Positions 52,706 through 62,623 of a DNA stretch of 64,000 nucleotides are shown here, one piece after another. This DNA is from Solobacterium moorei. Lineage in GTDB: Bacteria; Bacillota_I; Bacilli_A; Erysipelotrichales; Erysipelotrichaceae. A program made the translations under genes and the position numbers. The notes under the pieces were generated by a model. That model was not told the origin of the DNA. It searched no databases and saw nothing but the letters and a program-made list of their open reading frames with translations. The DNA is taken from contig NZ_AP028934.1 in the NCBI RefSeq assembly GCF_036323475.1, positions 2,232,001-2,296,000 of the forward strand. Reading direction: 5' to 3'. Position 1 is the stretch's first letter. Every line of letters starts with the position of its first letter.

Positions 52706-55375
52706 TTAGGAAACTAGAATAGAACCACCAATAAATTCACGAATAATTGAATTATTCGCAATGATACCGTCATCATCAATTGACTTAAAGCAAGAAAGGA
52801 ATTGTAACATCCTCTGTGCTTCTGCATATTCAGCCTGGTCAGGCTGTACTTTTTCTAATAGTGGTGTTGCATATTTCTTTAATACTGCTAGTTCATATAC
52901 ACACTGGCTATTAAAGAATACGTCAGCTTCCTTATTGAATGGGAAGATATACTTTTCTTCCCCATGACGTACTGATGGCCATGATGAAATGGTAACCGCA
53001 CCATCGCGTCCGCGTGTACGATTATCTCGAACCATTCTTCTTAACATGCGTGCATCTGTCGTTGGGATACGATGATGCGCATCAAGATTAATCTGTGTTA
53101 AAGGACTGATATAGATTTTAAACTTCTCACTATCATCAATCCCTTCTGTAAGTTGTGGATTAAGACCATGAATGCCTTCAATCACAATTGGTTGTGAAGC
53201 ATCAATGGAAATAATTCTCTTCCCGAATATCTTCTTACCAGTAATAAAATCAAATTCTGGTAAATCCACTTTCTCACCATGCAGTAATGCATTCATCTGT
53301 GTTTCAAACAGATGAAGATCAACTGCTTCAAGCGCCTCAAAATCATATTTCCCATTTTCATCTAGAATCATTTCATCACGATTGACAAAGTAATCATCTG
53401 TTCCAAGATACAACGGATTTAAACCTATCACTTTCAGCTGGATACATAGACGCTTAGCAAATGTTGTCTTTCCAGATGAAGATGGTCCTGCGATTAAAAT
53501 AATTCTCTTCTTTGCGCTTTGAATTTGTTCCGCAATCATCGCAATCTTCTTTTCATGTAACGCTTCACTTAACATGATTAAATCCTTGGGTTCCTTCTTT
53601 TCAATCATGCGATTCAAATCAGATGCAAAGCTAACCTTTAATAGCTTCTCCCATTGTGTTTCCTCAGAGAAAGCATCGTACAGTGATTTCTGTTCCTCAT
53701 ATGGAGGAATCTGATCTGGGTAGTTTGGGTGTGGGAAACGTAATAATAATCCATTGCGATAACGACGTACCTCAAAAAATGGGATATCGCTTGTAAATGG
53801 TAATGCATGTACAAAAGACATCATCTTCTCATCCGCAAGTGTAATAATATAGACATTCTTTAAATCACTTGCGGTATTTAATAGGTCTACGCTCTTCTTA
53901 TCCTTAGCATCCTGTAGAAGTTGGATGGCTCTATCACGGTCTACATACTCTTCTGTAATCTCTAGCTTATCCTCTACAAGTTCATGCATACGTGCTTCGA
54001 TTTCTTTTGCAAGAGCATCTGTCACATTCCCAGCATGAATCACAGTGAATAATCCCTTGGATAATGAGTTAGCAATCGTAACTGTTACATTCTTACCCAT
54101 TACATCATGAATTGCCTTCAAATATAGAAGTGTTAATGTAGATTGATAACAGGTATTTCCATACGATGCACAAATATCCTGTAGTTCAATCACGTCTTGA
54201 TTGTGAACACACTCGCTAAAGTGTACGTGCTTATGATTGATGAGTGCAGCATAAATACGGTGTTCTGTATTTACTTCTTGAATAAGCTGGGCGATCGTCG
54301 TATTTTTCTTTACTTCTAATCTCAGCTCTTTTTCAGATGGAAGAATAACTGTAATTTGACATGGCTGTTGATTTAACTTCTTTACCTCTTCCATCTCAAA
54401 AGCAGTGATATGGCAATACCCATTTGGATGCTTGTCAAGATAATCCTGATGATATTCTTCAGCAGTATAAAAGTTTTTAAGTGGCTCTAATTCCACAAAG
54501 AAATGATCATACTTCATTCTTTCACTAGCATAAATTGGCTTGATATCATCAAGATCCTTCTCATCTACATAGTAAATACCTGTTTGGTATTGTGTACCAA
54601 AGTCATTCCCTTGACGATTACGTTGACGTGGATCAATACATAAGAAGAATGCACGGATAATGGTAGATAAAGAAACTACATCCGGTTGATAAACAACCTT
54701 TACCGCTTCCTTATATCCCGTTTCATTACGGCATACCTCTTCATAGGTTGGATTCTCTGTGATGCCATTTGCATATCCGGTGGTTGTTTCAACAACACCA
54801 TCTAACGCTTTAAATACCTTTTCAACACCCCAGAAACATCCACCAGCAAGCACAATTGTCTTCTCATTTTGATTAAATGAATCTTGAACTAATTGTTTTG
54901 GCTTATATTCATAAACGTACTCATCCTCATCTTGTCCAAGTCTTTCATACCCATTATGTTCTAATACACGGATAGAATAGAGATTATCCACATGACAATT
55001 TGCATGTATGCATGTAATTCCATAATCATCAATCAGTTTCTTCGTTAGAAGATACACACTATTCTTAGCATATGTTTGGTGACGATACTTCTCGACAATC
55101 ATATAACCGATAGAAAGTTCAGTTTCATGAATATCGTAAATCTCAATAATACCCTTTAATTGTTCATCCTCTTTACCAAAGATACCTAGAATCACTTCAT
55201 CCTTATCATGGTAAGACTTTTCATAATTCTCTATTGTTTTCTCTGCTTGACGTTTTGTTAGTCTTACTTCATATACTTCCGAAAGATATTTTGCATCTTC
55301 CTGTACAAAACGACGTAATACTATAAACCCATCTTCATACTGTGGAAATTGTTCAAATATTTTCACTTCAAACAC
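52706..55375 (-). CDS. GNAT acetyltransferase - MsrA - TGS/uridine-kinase-like triple fusion
   Basis: 889 aa. Residues 1-160: GNAT N-acetyltransferase (IGYMIVEKYRHQTYAKNSVY, NLYSIRVLEHNGYERLG). 171-330: MsrA, reducing Met-S-sulfoxide, with nucleophile Cys180 in GGCFWGVEKVFK, GYANG and the resolving-type Cys321 in PNGYCHIT. 338-400: TGS-like domain (ITVILPSEKELRLEVKKNTT). About 405-580: a ThrRS-editing-like region. 620-889: P-loop nucleoside kinase (LIAGPSSSGKTTFAKRLC, then DDYFVNRDEM). The last three parts equal a normal standalone kinase of about 550 aa. No stop or SD separates the units. It may protect and modify proteins while salvaging nucleosides; coupling of the activities is unexplained. 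Confidence 0.88.
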   Translation of the reverse strand: MFEVKIFEQFPQYEDGFIVLRRFVQEDAKYLSEVYEVRLTKRQAEKTIENYEKSYHDKDEVILGIFGKEDEQLKGIIEIYDIHETELSIGYMIVEKYRHQTYAKNSVYLLTKKLIDDYGITCIHANCHVDNLYSIRVLEHNGYERLGQDEDEYVYEYKPKQLVQDSFNQNEKTIVLAGGCFWGVEKVFKALDGVVETTTGYANGITENPTYEEVCRNETGYKEAVKVVYQPDVVSLSTIIRAFFLCIDPRQRNRQGNDFGTQYQTGIYYVDEKDLDDIKPIYASERMKYDHFFVELEPLKNFYTAEEYHQDYLDKHPNGYCHITAFEMEEVKKLNQQPCQITVILPSEKELRLEVKKNTTIAQLIQEVNTEHRIYAALINHKHVHFSECVHNQDVIELQDICASYGNTCYQSTLTLLYLKAIHDVMGKNVTVTIANSLSKGLFTVIHAGNVTDALAKEIEARMHELVEDKLEITEEYVDRDRAIQLLQDAKDKKSVDLLNTASDLKNVYIITLADEKMMSFVHALPFTSDIPFFEVRRYRNGLLLRFPHPNYPDQIPPYEEQKSLYDAFSEETQWEKLLKVSFASDLNRMIEKKEPKDLIMLSEALHEKKIAMIAEQIQSAKKRIILIAGPSSSGKTTFAKRLCIQLKVIGLNPLYLGTDDYFVNRDEMILDENGKYDFEALEAVDLHLFETQMNALLHGEKVDLPEFDFITGKKIFGKRIISIDASQPIVIEGIHGLNPQLTEGIDDSEKFKIYISPLTQINLDAHHRIPTTDARMLRRMVRDNRTRGRDGAVTISSWPSVRHGEEKYIFPFNKEADVFFNSQCVYELAVLKKYATPLLEKVQPDQAEYAEAQRMLQFLSCFKSIDDDGIIANNSIIREFIGGSILVS

Positions 55376-55415
55376 CTCAATTCTTTATGCTTATTATACC
55401 GCCTAACAAGCAAAA

Positions 55416-55449
55416 CAAAAATGGATATAACATTTTCTGTCATATCCAT
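55416..55449 (-). terminator. Terminator of the metal-import operon
   Basis: Minus strand ATGGATAT, loop, ATATCCAT, TTTTTG. It lies just after the permease stop at 55455. Confidence 0.8.
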
Positions 55450-55454
55450 AAATT

Positions 55455-56531
55455 CTATTGAAATAATTGTTTTGTGACGTATGTGATTCCTTTTTCTGTC
55501 AAGGAATATAACTGCTTTGAATCATCACGCACAACGTACGCACGCTTGATTAATCTTTCGATACGATCATCCGTGATTTTATTTGACCAGTTAAGATGTT
55601 GATGAATTGTTTGATAACCTAGTTCAATCGCATTACCCTTGTGACGATAGAGATGAACTAGTAGTAAATCTTCACAGAACTTTTCATGATTCACAAAAGA
55701 CTTTGCCCATTGTCTTAACATGCCATTTCGATGGAAGATAATACCCAATACTACTATAATCATTCCTGCCAAACTACACATACCAGAGACGGATACATTC
55801 CACAAAATTGCGAAATGGTATCCTAGCCATGAATTGATAATCGCAAAGAGTATCGATACAAGTATTGTGATCTTTAGGTCTTTTGTAATCATACATGCGG
55901 CTGCCGCAGGTGCCACAAAATATGAAATCACTAAAATACCACCAACACTATTAAACGCCACAACGCAGGTAACGGATACCAAAACCATTAACACACGATA
56001 TAAATACGTGACTGGTATTCCGATTAATTGTGCATACTCTGGGTCAAAGATTGATATCTTCAACTTTTGATAATTCACTAGTAAGAATATCCCATTCATT
56101 GCTGTAATCACTAACATCTCAAATAGCGACTTTGGTATTCCAAATTGTCGAATAAATGGTGTAAAGAGCGGATTACCCATTAATACAATCTCTACATCTA
56201 GATGGGTATTCCGGAAGAACTTCGTGATTAGTAGTACAGCTAACGCAAAGAATACAGGAAAGACAATCGCTAATGCATCATCACGTTCTACCAAACGATG
56301 ACGAGATAATTCTTCCACGAGCCATATCGTAAATACACCAAAGATGGATGCACTAATCACTAACCATATGGAACGTAAATCTGGCACAAAGAAGAATGCG
56401 ACTACAATACCTAACAATACGGAATGTGATAGTGCATCTGCCGTCATTGCTAATTTTCGAAGGATAAGAACGGGTCCCAGAATTGCACATCCAATGGCTG
56501 TTACCATCAGTGTTAACAATACTTCTGACAT
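55455..56531 (-). CDS. Metal ABC permease with C-terminal winged-helix domain (TroD-like)
   Basis: 358 aa. Residues 1-270 are an ABC-3 permease with about eight helices (AIGCAILGPVLILRKLAMTA, ADALSHSVLLG). The last 75 residues (HKEFCEDLLLV-like start, IHQHLNWSNKITDDRIERLI, YSLTEKGITYVTKQLF) look like a soluble winged-helix domain such as that of DtxR-type regulators. TroD-type permeases of some Mn/Zn systems carry such a tail. It overlaps the other permease by 19 nt. The tail could sense metal or tether a regulator. Confidence 0.85.
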   Translation of the reverse strand: MSEVLLTLMVTAIGCAILGPVLILRKLAMTADALSHSVLLGIVVAFFFVPDLRSIWLVISASIFGVFTIWLVEELSRHRLVERDDALAIVFPVFFALAVLLITKFFRNTHLDVEIVLMGNPLFTPFIRQFGIPKSLFEMLVITAMNGIFLLVNYQKLKISIFDPEYAQLIGIPVTYLYRVLMVLVSVTCVVAFNSVGGILVISYFVAPAAAACMITKDLKITILVSILFAIINSWLGYHFAILWNVSVSGMCSLAGMIIVVLGIIFHRNGMLRQWAKSFVNHEKFCEDLLLVHLYRHKGNAIELGYQTIHQHLNWSNKITDDRIERLIKRAYVVRDDSKQLYSLTEKGITYVTKQLFQ

Positions 56532-57415
56532 GATTTCGTATCCTTTCTACGTTTTCTTTGTGCAATCAAACCATACTTACCAAATATCATAGACAATATT
56601 GTAAATGTACCCATACAGAGTATCACCATTGGGCCTGTCGCAATTCCACTATATGCGGTTGAAAGAAAGGTTCCTATGAATGCGGAGACTCCAGCTACGC
56701 CAGCTGCGATACATAATACCTGCTTGAGATTTCTAGAATGTTGGTTTGCACAGATACACGGCATTGTTAAAAATGAAGAAATCAAAATTGCACCAATGCA
56801 CTTTAATCCAACAACGATAAACATCACCATCATCAGTAACAAGACACCACTGACGATAGGCATCGAAATCCCAATCGAACTTGCAAATTGTGGGTCAAAG
56901 ATACTAGCCACTAATTCTTTATAGAATAAAACCAATAATACTGTTGCGATGATTGCACATATCGCAATCATGATAATATCTTCCTTCATGATAAATGCTG
57001 CAGAACCAAAGATATAGTTCTTCAATCCTGCTTGCGATGCACGCATGTATGAAGAATTTCCTTGTAAGTAACTCTTTAATACCATTCCAAGTCCAAAGAA
57101 ACCTGTAAGGGTAATCGCTAATGCCGCATCGAAATCAATCACACTGTGTTTACGAATCATCTGAATTGTAAGATATGCAAGAATACCAACCACCGCAGCA
57201 CCTAGTGTTAGTATCACAGAACTACGTATCGAAAATAACATAAACGCAATGACTACCCCAGGATAGGATGCATGCCCTACTGCATCTGCCATTAAACTTT
57301 GTCCCTTATAAACGCTAAAGCATCCTACAATCGCACTTGGAATCGCTAGTAATACTGTACCAATCGCCACAACCAAGAAATCATAAGAGAATAGTATCTG
57401 TGTTATATTTTCCAT
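56513..57415 (-). CDS. Metal ABC permease (TroC-like)
   Basis: 300 aa, ABC-3 family integral membrane subunit: IPSAIVGCFSVYKGQSLMAD, AVGHASYPGVVIAFMLFS, FTILSMIFGKYGLI. It pairs with the second permease for Mn or Zn uptake. The start overlaps the ATPase stop by 35 nt, implying coupled translation. It lacks the winged-helix tail of its partner. Confidence 0.92.
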   Translation of the reverse strand: MENITQILFSYDFLVVAIGTVLLAIPSAIVGCFSVYKGQSLMADAVGHASYPGVVIAFMLFSIRSSVILTLGAAVVGILAYLTIQMIRKHSVIDFDAALAITLTGFFGLGMVLKSYLQGNSSYMRASQAGLKNYIFGSAAFIMKEDIIMIAICAIIATVLLVLFYKELVASIFDPQFASSIGISMPIVSGVLLLMMVMFIVVGLKCIGAILISSFLTMPCICANQHSRNLKQVLCIAAGVAGVSAFIGTFLSTAYSGIATGPMVILCMGTFTILSMIFGKYGLIAQRKRRKDTKSCQKYC

Positions 57416-58115
57416 TTTGATACGTCTTTCTAATGTTTTCTTCTGTCAATACATCATCTATTTTGCCATTTGCTATAACATATTTATTGATAAATACGAC
57501 ATGATCAAAGTATTCCTTTAGTGTATGTAGGTCATGGTGTACACAAACAATTGTCTTACCAGCTTTTTGTAGTTCCTTGATTTTATCCATGATGATTTGT
57601 TCACTGGTTTGATCAACCCCTGCAAGCGGTTCATCCATCACAATCAAATCAGCATCATGACAAAGTGCTCTAGCGATAAAGACACGTTGTTTCTGTCCGC
57701 CGGATAGTTGTGATATCTGACGATTCTCAAACTCTTCGATTCCCATTTCACAAAGGGCTTGGTGTGCCAGTTCCTTATCTTTTTTACGCGGCCATTTCAG
57801 CCATCCAAGACTAGCGTAGCGTCCCATTAGAACTACATCTTTTACACGGATAGGGAAATTCCAATTGACGGCAGATACCTGTGGGATATACGCAATCTGT
57901 TTCCGCACATCCGCAAGACTTTTACCATCGATTGTAATCACACCTGAAATAGACTTTATAAAACCGAGAATGCATTTCAATAACGTCGATTTCCCTGCAC
58001 CATTTGGGCCTACGATTGCTGTGATTGCATTTCTTTCGATATCAACATCCACATCCCATAGTACAGGACTTTCTCCATATGAAACCGTTAAATCTTCGAC
58101 ATGTATATAGCTCAT
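57381..58115 (-). CDS. Metal ABC transporter ATPase (TroB/ZnuC-like)
   Basis: 244 aa. Walker A VGPNGAGKSTLLKCI, signature LSGGQKQRVFIARAL, Walker B LIVMDEPLAGVD and H-loop VCVHHDLHTL. The YIPQVSAVNWNFPIRVKDVV Q-loop region is characteristic of Mn/Zn importers. SD present, 12 bp after the binding-protein gene. Confidence 0.93.
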   Translation of the reverse strand: MSYIHVEDLTVSYGESPVLWDVDVDIERNAITAIVGPNGAGKSTLLKCILGFIKSISGVITIDGKSLADVRKQIAYIPQVSAVNWNFPIRVKDVVLMGRYASLGWLKWPRKKDKELAHQALCEMGIEEFENRQISQLSGGQKQRVFIARALCHDADLIVMDEPLAGVDQTSEQIIMDKIKELQKAGKTIVCVHHDLHTLKEYFDHVVFINKYVIANGKIDDVLTEENIRKTYQNGKYNTDTILL

Positions 58116-58127
58116 ATAGATCCTCCT

Positions 58128-59063
58128 TTACTTGAGGTTTGATACGATAAGATCAACATTGAAACGATACATATCAATATACGTATCTCCAGGCTGTCCC
58201 TTAGGTGCTAAAGAGTCACTGAACAATTCCTTCCCCTCACCACCTACTACCTTCACATCAAATCCCTTTGCCTTACACGATTCCTTTAACTTCTCCATGC
58301 GTGCAGGGTCAGTTGTTGTTTCCGCAAAGATAGCCTTTACCTGATGTTCAACGATATACGCCGCAGTTTCTGCCATATCACTATTGGATAATTCCGCATC
58401 TGTACTAACACCCTGTGGTGCTTTTACGGTAATACCATAACGGCGTGAGAAATAGTTAAACGCATCATGTGGTGTAATTAGAATTCTACGATCTGCTGGA
58501 ATCTGATTGAGTTGTTCACGATTATACGCATCTAATTCATCCAACTTCTTAAGATATGCCTGCAGGTTCTCTTCAATTTCATCTTTTAAATCTGGCAGTT
58601 TATCCTCAAGTGCTTTTGCGGCCTCTTGTGTTGCTTGTTTGTATAAGTCGATATCAAACCAGAAGTGAGGATCAATAATCGTTTCTCCATTTTCTTCCAT
58701 TCGACCAACTTTTGATTCGTCAAAGTTCTGTGATACGGACACCGCACCAATGGCTTCAAGCAGTTCAACCATCTTTCCTTCAAAATGTAATCCATGGTAT
58801 AACACCAAATCCGCATTTTGTAATTTTGTATTATCTTCAGGCTTAGCCTCGTAGGTATGTGGATCTTCTCCTGCCGGGATAATGAGTTGTGTATTAACCT
58901 TGTCTCCCACTAGCACATTTACCATGTCTTCCAAGAATGAAGTTGTCACCACAACATTTAGTTTATCTGATTCCTTTGTAGAACCCGTTGTCATACTTGG
59001 TTTATTTCCTGCACACGCAGTCATCATAGCAACCACTATGATTAACAATAATTTTTTCATCAT
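58128..59063 (-). CDS. Metal-binding lipoprotein (TroA/MntA-like)
   Basis: 311 aa cluster A-I binding protein. Signal sequence ending MMTACAG with lipid-anchored Cys. Metal ligands fit TroA: His in AGEDPHTYEAKPED, His in IIDPHFWFDIDL, His in LITPHDAFNYFS and Asp in GDTYIDMYRFNVD. Three His and one Asp allow Zn or Mn. There is no His-rich loop of the ZnuA type, which slightly favours Mn. First gene of the operon, controlled by the two dyads upstream. Confidence 0.92.
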   Translation of the reverse strand: MMKKLLLIIVVAMMTACAGNKPSMTTGSTKESDKLNVVVTTSFLEDMVNVLVGDKVNTQLIIPAGEDPHTYEAKPEDNTKLQNADLVLYHGLHFEGKMVELLEAIGAVSVSQNFDESKVGRMEENGETIIDPHFWFDIDLYKQATQEAAKALEDKLPDLKDEIEENLQAYLKKLDELDAYNREQLNQIPADRRILITPHDAFNYFSRRYGITVKAPQGVSTDAELSNSDMAETAAYIVEHQVKAIFAETTTDPARMEKLKESCKAKGFDVKVVGGEGKELFSDSLAPKGQPGDTYIDMYRFNVDLIVSNLK

Positions 59064-59075
59064 AATTCCTCCATG

Positions 59076-59137
59076 AGTTAGTTATTGCTAACTACAGTTA
59101 AAGGATACTTTGTTTTTAAGTTAGTGTCAACTAACTT
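59076..59137 (-). promoter_or_regulatory. Promoter with two metalloregulator operators
   Basis: Minus strand TTGACA (59125-59130), 17 bp, TATCCT (59102-59107). Dyad 1 is AAGTTAG-N6-CTAACTT (59118-59137) and covers the -35. Dyad 2 is AGTTAG-N6-CTAACT (59076-59093), downstream of the start point. Centres are 43 bp apart. The shared half-site and position suggest a DtxR/MntR-type metal repressor. Confidence 0.75.
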
Positions 59138-59161
59138 GTTTATATTCTTTTATGAATTAAG

Positions 59162-59192
59162 AAAAAGATGGATACTAATTACATCCACCTTT
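59162..59192 (-). terminator. Terminator of tex
   Basis: Minus strand AAGGTGGAT, loop, ATCCATCTT with TTTTTC. One G-U pair in the stem. Confidence 0.75.
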
Positions 59193-59198
59193 TATTAC

Positions 59199-61475
59199 TT
59201 ATTTACCAAATCTTTCCTTAAGACGTGCTAAAGCGTCGTCCATGGAGATTTCTTTCTTCACTGGCTTGTTTTGTTTTGGTCTTTGGTTGTTATGTTTTCC
59301 ACCAGTTGCTTTACGATGACGATATGCCGCATCACGCTGTTCTAATTGATCTAGCGGTAGTAAGGATAGCTGCACACGATTTCTCGCTTCATCAATTTGA
59401 TATACCCAAACCTTAACAATATCATTCACCGCTACACACTCAGATGGATGAGAGATTCTCTTCATCGACATATGAGATAAGTGAACTAAGCCGTCTTCAT
59501 GTAATCCAATATCCACGAAGGCACCAAAGTCTACTACATTTCGAACTGTACCGGATAATTGGTCCCCTACATGTAAGTCTGAAATATTGAGAACATCACT
59601 CTTTAGAAGTGCACCATCAAATTGGTCACGATAGTCACGTAGTGGTTGACGAATTGCTTCCTCGATATCCTTGAGTGTATATTCATCAATACCAAGTTCT
59701 GCTGTCTTTTCCTTAGGGAAAGAGATATCCGCTTCGCCAAGTTTTGTAATACCACATGCCTGCATAAGCTTACGAGCAGCTTCATAACTTTCTGGGTGGA
59801 TTGATGTTTGATCGAGTGGTTCATCACCATCTGTAATACGCAAGAAACCTGCACACTGTGTAAATGCCTTTGGACCTAACTTCTTAACCTTGAGTAATTG
59901 TTTGCGGTTAGTAAAGCGTCCATTTTCATTACGATAGTTTACAATTTCTTGTGCTGTACCACTATTTAAACCAGAGATATGTGTGAGTAACTCTAAGGAA
60001 GCTGTATTCAAATCTGCACCGGTACGGTTTACTGACTTCATTACAACTTCATCCAGTCTTTCTGTTAGTGCCTTCTGTGGAAGGTCATGTTGGTATTGAC
60101 CAACACCGATAGATTGTGGATCAATCTTAATCAACTCCGCAAGTGGATCAAGTAAACGTCTTCCAATCGATACTGCGGAACGCTCTTCAACTTCAATATC
60201 TGGGAATTCCTTACGTGCAGCTTCTTGTGCTGACCATACAGAAGCACCTGCTTCAGATACGATTGCATAGGAAACATCTAACTTCTGTTCATGAATGAGT
60301 TCTGCAACTAACTTCTCACTTTCACGAGATGCAGTACCATTACCAATAGCGATAATCTGCACATGATACTTTTGAATGAGTGCTAGTAACTTCTTCTTAG
60401 AAGTTTCAATATCTTCACCCTTCTTTGAGAATGGAAAAATCTTACTAACAGTTAGCATCTTACCAGTTTCATCAATTACCGCTAACTTACAACCATTGAA
60501 GAAGCCAGGGTCAAATCCTAAGACAACTCTTCCCTTTAATGGTGCCTGTAATAGTAATTTCTCTAAGTTCATGGAGAAAATTTCAATGGACTTATTCTGT
60601 GCTCTTTCACTTAATTCAGAGCGAATTTCACGTTCAATGGATGGGAATAACAAACGATCACAACCATCTACAACTGCTTCATTTAGAGTCTCTTCAACAA
60701 TTGTATTTTGACCCTTCAGAAGTGTCTTTAATGCATTCTTCTTTAACTGTTCATCATCAAAGACAAAGGAAACTGTAATAACCTTTTCTTTCTCTGCACG
60801 ATCAATCGCCATAATACGGTGGTCAGCGAGCTGAGAAATCTTTTCGCTGCGATCGTAGTACATTTCATAGACTTTATTTTCGTCGACAGCATCCTTCTTT
60901 AACTTTGTCTGAAGAATACCTGCCTGCATGATTGTATCCTTAAATGCCCAACGCTGTTTAGCGTTATCACTGACAACTTCAGCGATAATATCCTTCGCAC
61001 CCTGTATCGCATCCGCAACTGAAGTCACCGTTTCTGATAAGTACTTCTCCGCCTCAGCTTCTAAAGAACCTTCGGTAGGTAGCGCAAGCATCCAATCCGC
61101 AAGTGGTTGTAGACCATTCTTGATGGCTGTTGTGGCACGAGTCTTCTTCTTTTGTGCATATGGACGGTAGATATCCTCTACCTGTGATAGTTTTGTACAT
61201 TCGATAACAGACTGTTTAATTTCCTCTGTTAACTTACCCTGTTCTTCAATTAACTTCAGAACATTCTCTTTTCTTTCAGCTAATTTCTGTTGATATTCGT
61301 ATTGCTTCTGGATATAGAAAATCTGTTCTTCATCTAAGCCCTTTGTAGCTTCCTTACGGTAGCGGGCAATAAATGGAACTGTATTTCCTTCCGCTAATAA
61401 AGATAGCGTATTTTCGACCTGACTGAGTTGAACCTTTAACTCCGTCGCAATCGCCTGAATGATATTTTCGTTCAT
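59199..61475 (-). CDS. tex: Tex-family RNA-binding protein with S1 domain
   Basis: 758 aa, full length for Tex. Start NENIIQAIATELKVQLSQVE, the FIARYRKEATKGLDEEQIFY region, a YqgF/RNase-H-like core (VVLGFDPGFFNGCKLAVIDE), helix-hairpin-helix segments (HISGLNSGTAQEIVNYRNEN and LLKVKKLGPKAFTQCAGFLR), and a C-terminal S1 domain (LSGTVRNVVDFGAFVDIGLH). It binds RNA/transcription complexes. Single gene with its own terminator. Confidence 0.95.
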   Translation of the reverse strand: MNENIIQAIATELKVQLSQVENTLSLLAEGNTVPFIARYRKEATKGLDEEQIFYIQKQYEYQQKLAERKENVLKLIEEQGKLTEEIKQSVIECTKLSQVEDIYRPYAQKKKTRATTAIKNGLQPLADWMLALPTEGSLEAEAEKYLSETVTSVADAIQGAKDIIAEVVSDNAKQRWAFKDTIMQAGILQTKLKKDAVDENKVYEMYYDRSEKISQLADHRIMAIDRAEKEKVITVSFVFDDEQLKKNALKTLLKGQNTIVEETLNEAVVDGCDRLLFPSIEREIRSELSERAQNKSIEIFSMNLEKLLLQAPLKGRVVLGFDPGFFNGCKLAVIDETGKMLTVSKIFPFSKKGEDIETSKKKLLALIQKYHVQIIAIGNGTASRESEKLVAELIHEQKLDVSYAIVSEAGASVWSAQEAARKEFPDIEVEERSAVSIGRRLLDPLAELIKIDPQSIGVGQYQHDLPQKALTERLDEVVMKSVNRTGADLNTASLELLTHISGLNSGTAQEIVNYRNENGRFTNRKQLLKVKKLGPKAFTQCAGFLRITDGDEPLDQTSIHPESYEAARKLMQACGITKLGEADISFPKEKTAELGIDEYTLKDIEEAIRQPLRDYRDQFDGALLKSDVLNISDLHVGDQLSGTVRNVVDFGAFVDIGLHEDGLVHLSHMSMKRISHPSECVAVNDIVKVWVYQIDEARNRVQLSLLPLDQLEQRDAAYRHRKATGGKHNNQRPKQNKPVKKEISMDDALARLKERFGK

Positions 61476-61614
61476 GATGTGACTCCCTTCATCTCTACTA
61501 TCTTATCACCGATTCACTTTATTTTAAAACTCTAACAGAGAAACCCTATAATGGCTTTCTTTCATTTTAGATAAAAGGTTTTAGATAAAAGTGAATAAAT
61601 GTCCTAATAATATA

Positions 61615-61643
61615 TTGACTTGTGGTCAAATTTTGAGTACGAT
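61615..61643 (+). promoter_or_regulatory. Sigma-A promoter of the stomatin-like gene
   Basis: TTGACT (61615-61620), 17 bp, TACGAT (61638-61643), then SD AAGGAGGGG before ATG 61695. Confidence 0.7.
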
Positions 61644-61694
61644 TATGTCATGGATAAAACTATTATCCGTCACCCATAAGGAGGGGATATTAAA

Positions 61695-62618
61695 ATGGAA
61701 CTCATTATTATTCCAGTTATTTTCTTTATCTTAGCTGTCGCACTTGCAGTATCATGTGCAAACATCGTTCCACAGGAAAACGCATATGTTATCGAACGTT
61801 TCGGTAGATATCGTACAACTTGGGATGCAGGTATTCACTTCAAATTCCCATTTGTAGATCATGTTCGTCGTAGAGTCCTTCTAAAGGAACAGGTAGCTGA
61901 CTTTGCACCACAGCCTGTTATCACAAAGGATAACGTAACAATGCAGATTGACTCCGTTGTGTATTTCAAGGTTATGAATCCACATGATTATGCATACGGT
62001 GTAGAAAATCCAATCATGGCGATGGAAAATCTAACTGCTACTACATTACGTAACATTATTGGTGATATGGAGTTAGACCAAACACTAACATCCCGTGAAG
62101 CAATCAATTCTCAGATGTTACAAACAATTGACTTAGCAACAGACCCATGGGGAATCAAGGTTACTCGTGTTGAATTAAAGAACATCCAACCACCAACAGC
62201 GATTCGTGAATCTATGGAAAAGCAGATGAAGGCTGAACGCGAAAAGCGTGCTGCTATCTTAACTGCTGAGGGTCAAAAACAAGCAATGATCCTTGAGGCA
62301 GAAGGTAAGAAAGAATCTGCTGTGTTAAATGCTGAAGCTGAAAAGCAAGCTACAATCTTAGCTGCCGAAGCTGCTCGTGAAAAGGAAATTAAAGAAGCTG
62401 AGGGTCAGGCTGAAGCAATCCGTGCTATCCAAGAAGCTACTGCGGATGGTATTCGCGCTATCAAGGAAGCAGGCGCTGATGATACAGTTATTCGCTTAAA
62501 GAGTTTAGAAGCTTTCGCTGCTGCTGCAGATGGTAAAGCAACTAAGATTATCATCCCTTCAGAAATTCAAAGTCTTGCAGGTCTAGCAAAAGGAATTACA
62601 GAAAGTATTAAAGAGTAA
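61695..62618 (+). CDS. SPFH/Band-7 (stomatin-like) membrane protein
   Basis: 307 aa. One N-terminal helix (LIIIPVIFFILAVALAVSCA), then the SPFH domain (IVPQENAYVIERFGRYRTTW, GIHFKFPFVDHVRRRVLLKE, VVYFKV) and an Ala/Glu/Lys-rich coiled coil (about 175-260). This is the QmcA/stomatin branch, which organises membrane microdomains and often guides proteases. Usually paired with an NfeD-like partner; here the next gene is a different small membrane protein 5 bp away. Confidence 0.92.
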   Translation: MELIIIPVIFFILAVALAVSCANIVPQENAYVIERFGRYRTTWDAGIHFKFPFVDHVRRRVLLKEQVADFAPQPVITKDNVTMQIDSVVYFKVMNPHDYAYGVENPIMAMENLTATTLRNIIGDMELDQTLTSREAINSQMLQTIDLATDPWGIKVTRVELKNIQPPTAIRESMEKQMKAEREKRAAILTAEGQKQAMILEAEGKKESAVLNAEAEKQATILAAEAAREKEIKEAEGQAEAIRAIQEATADGIRAIKEAGADDTVIRLKSLEAFAAAADGKATKIIIPSEIQSLAGLAKGITESIKE

Positions 62619-62623
62619 CTATT

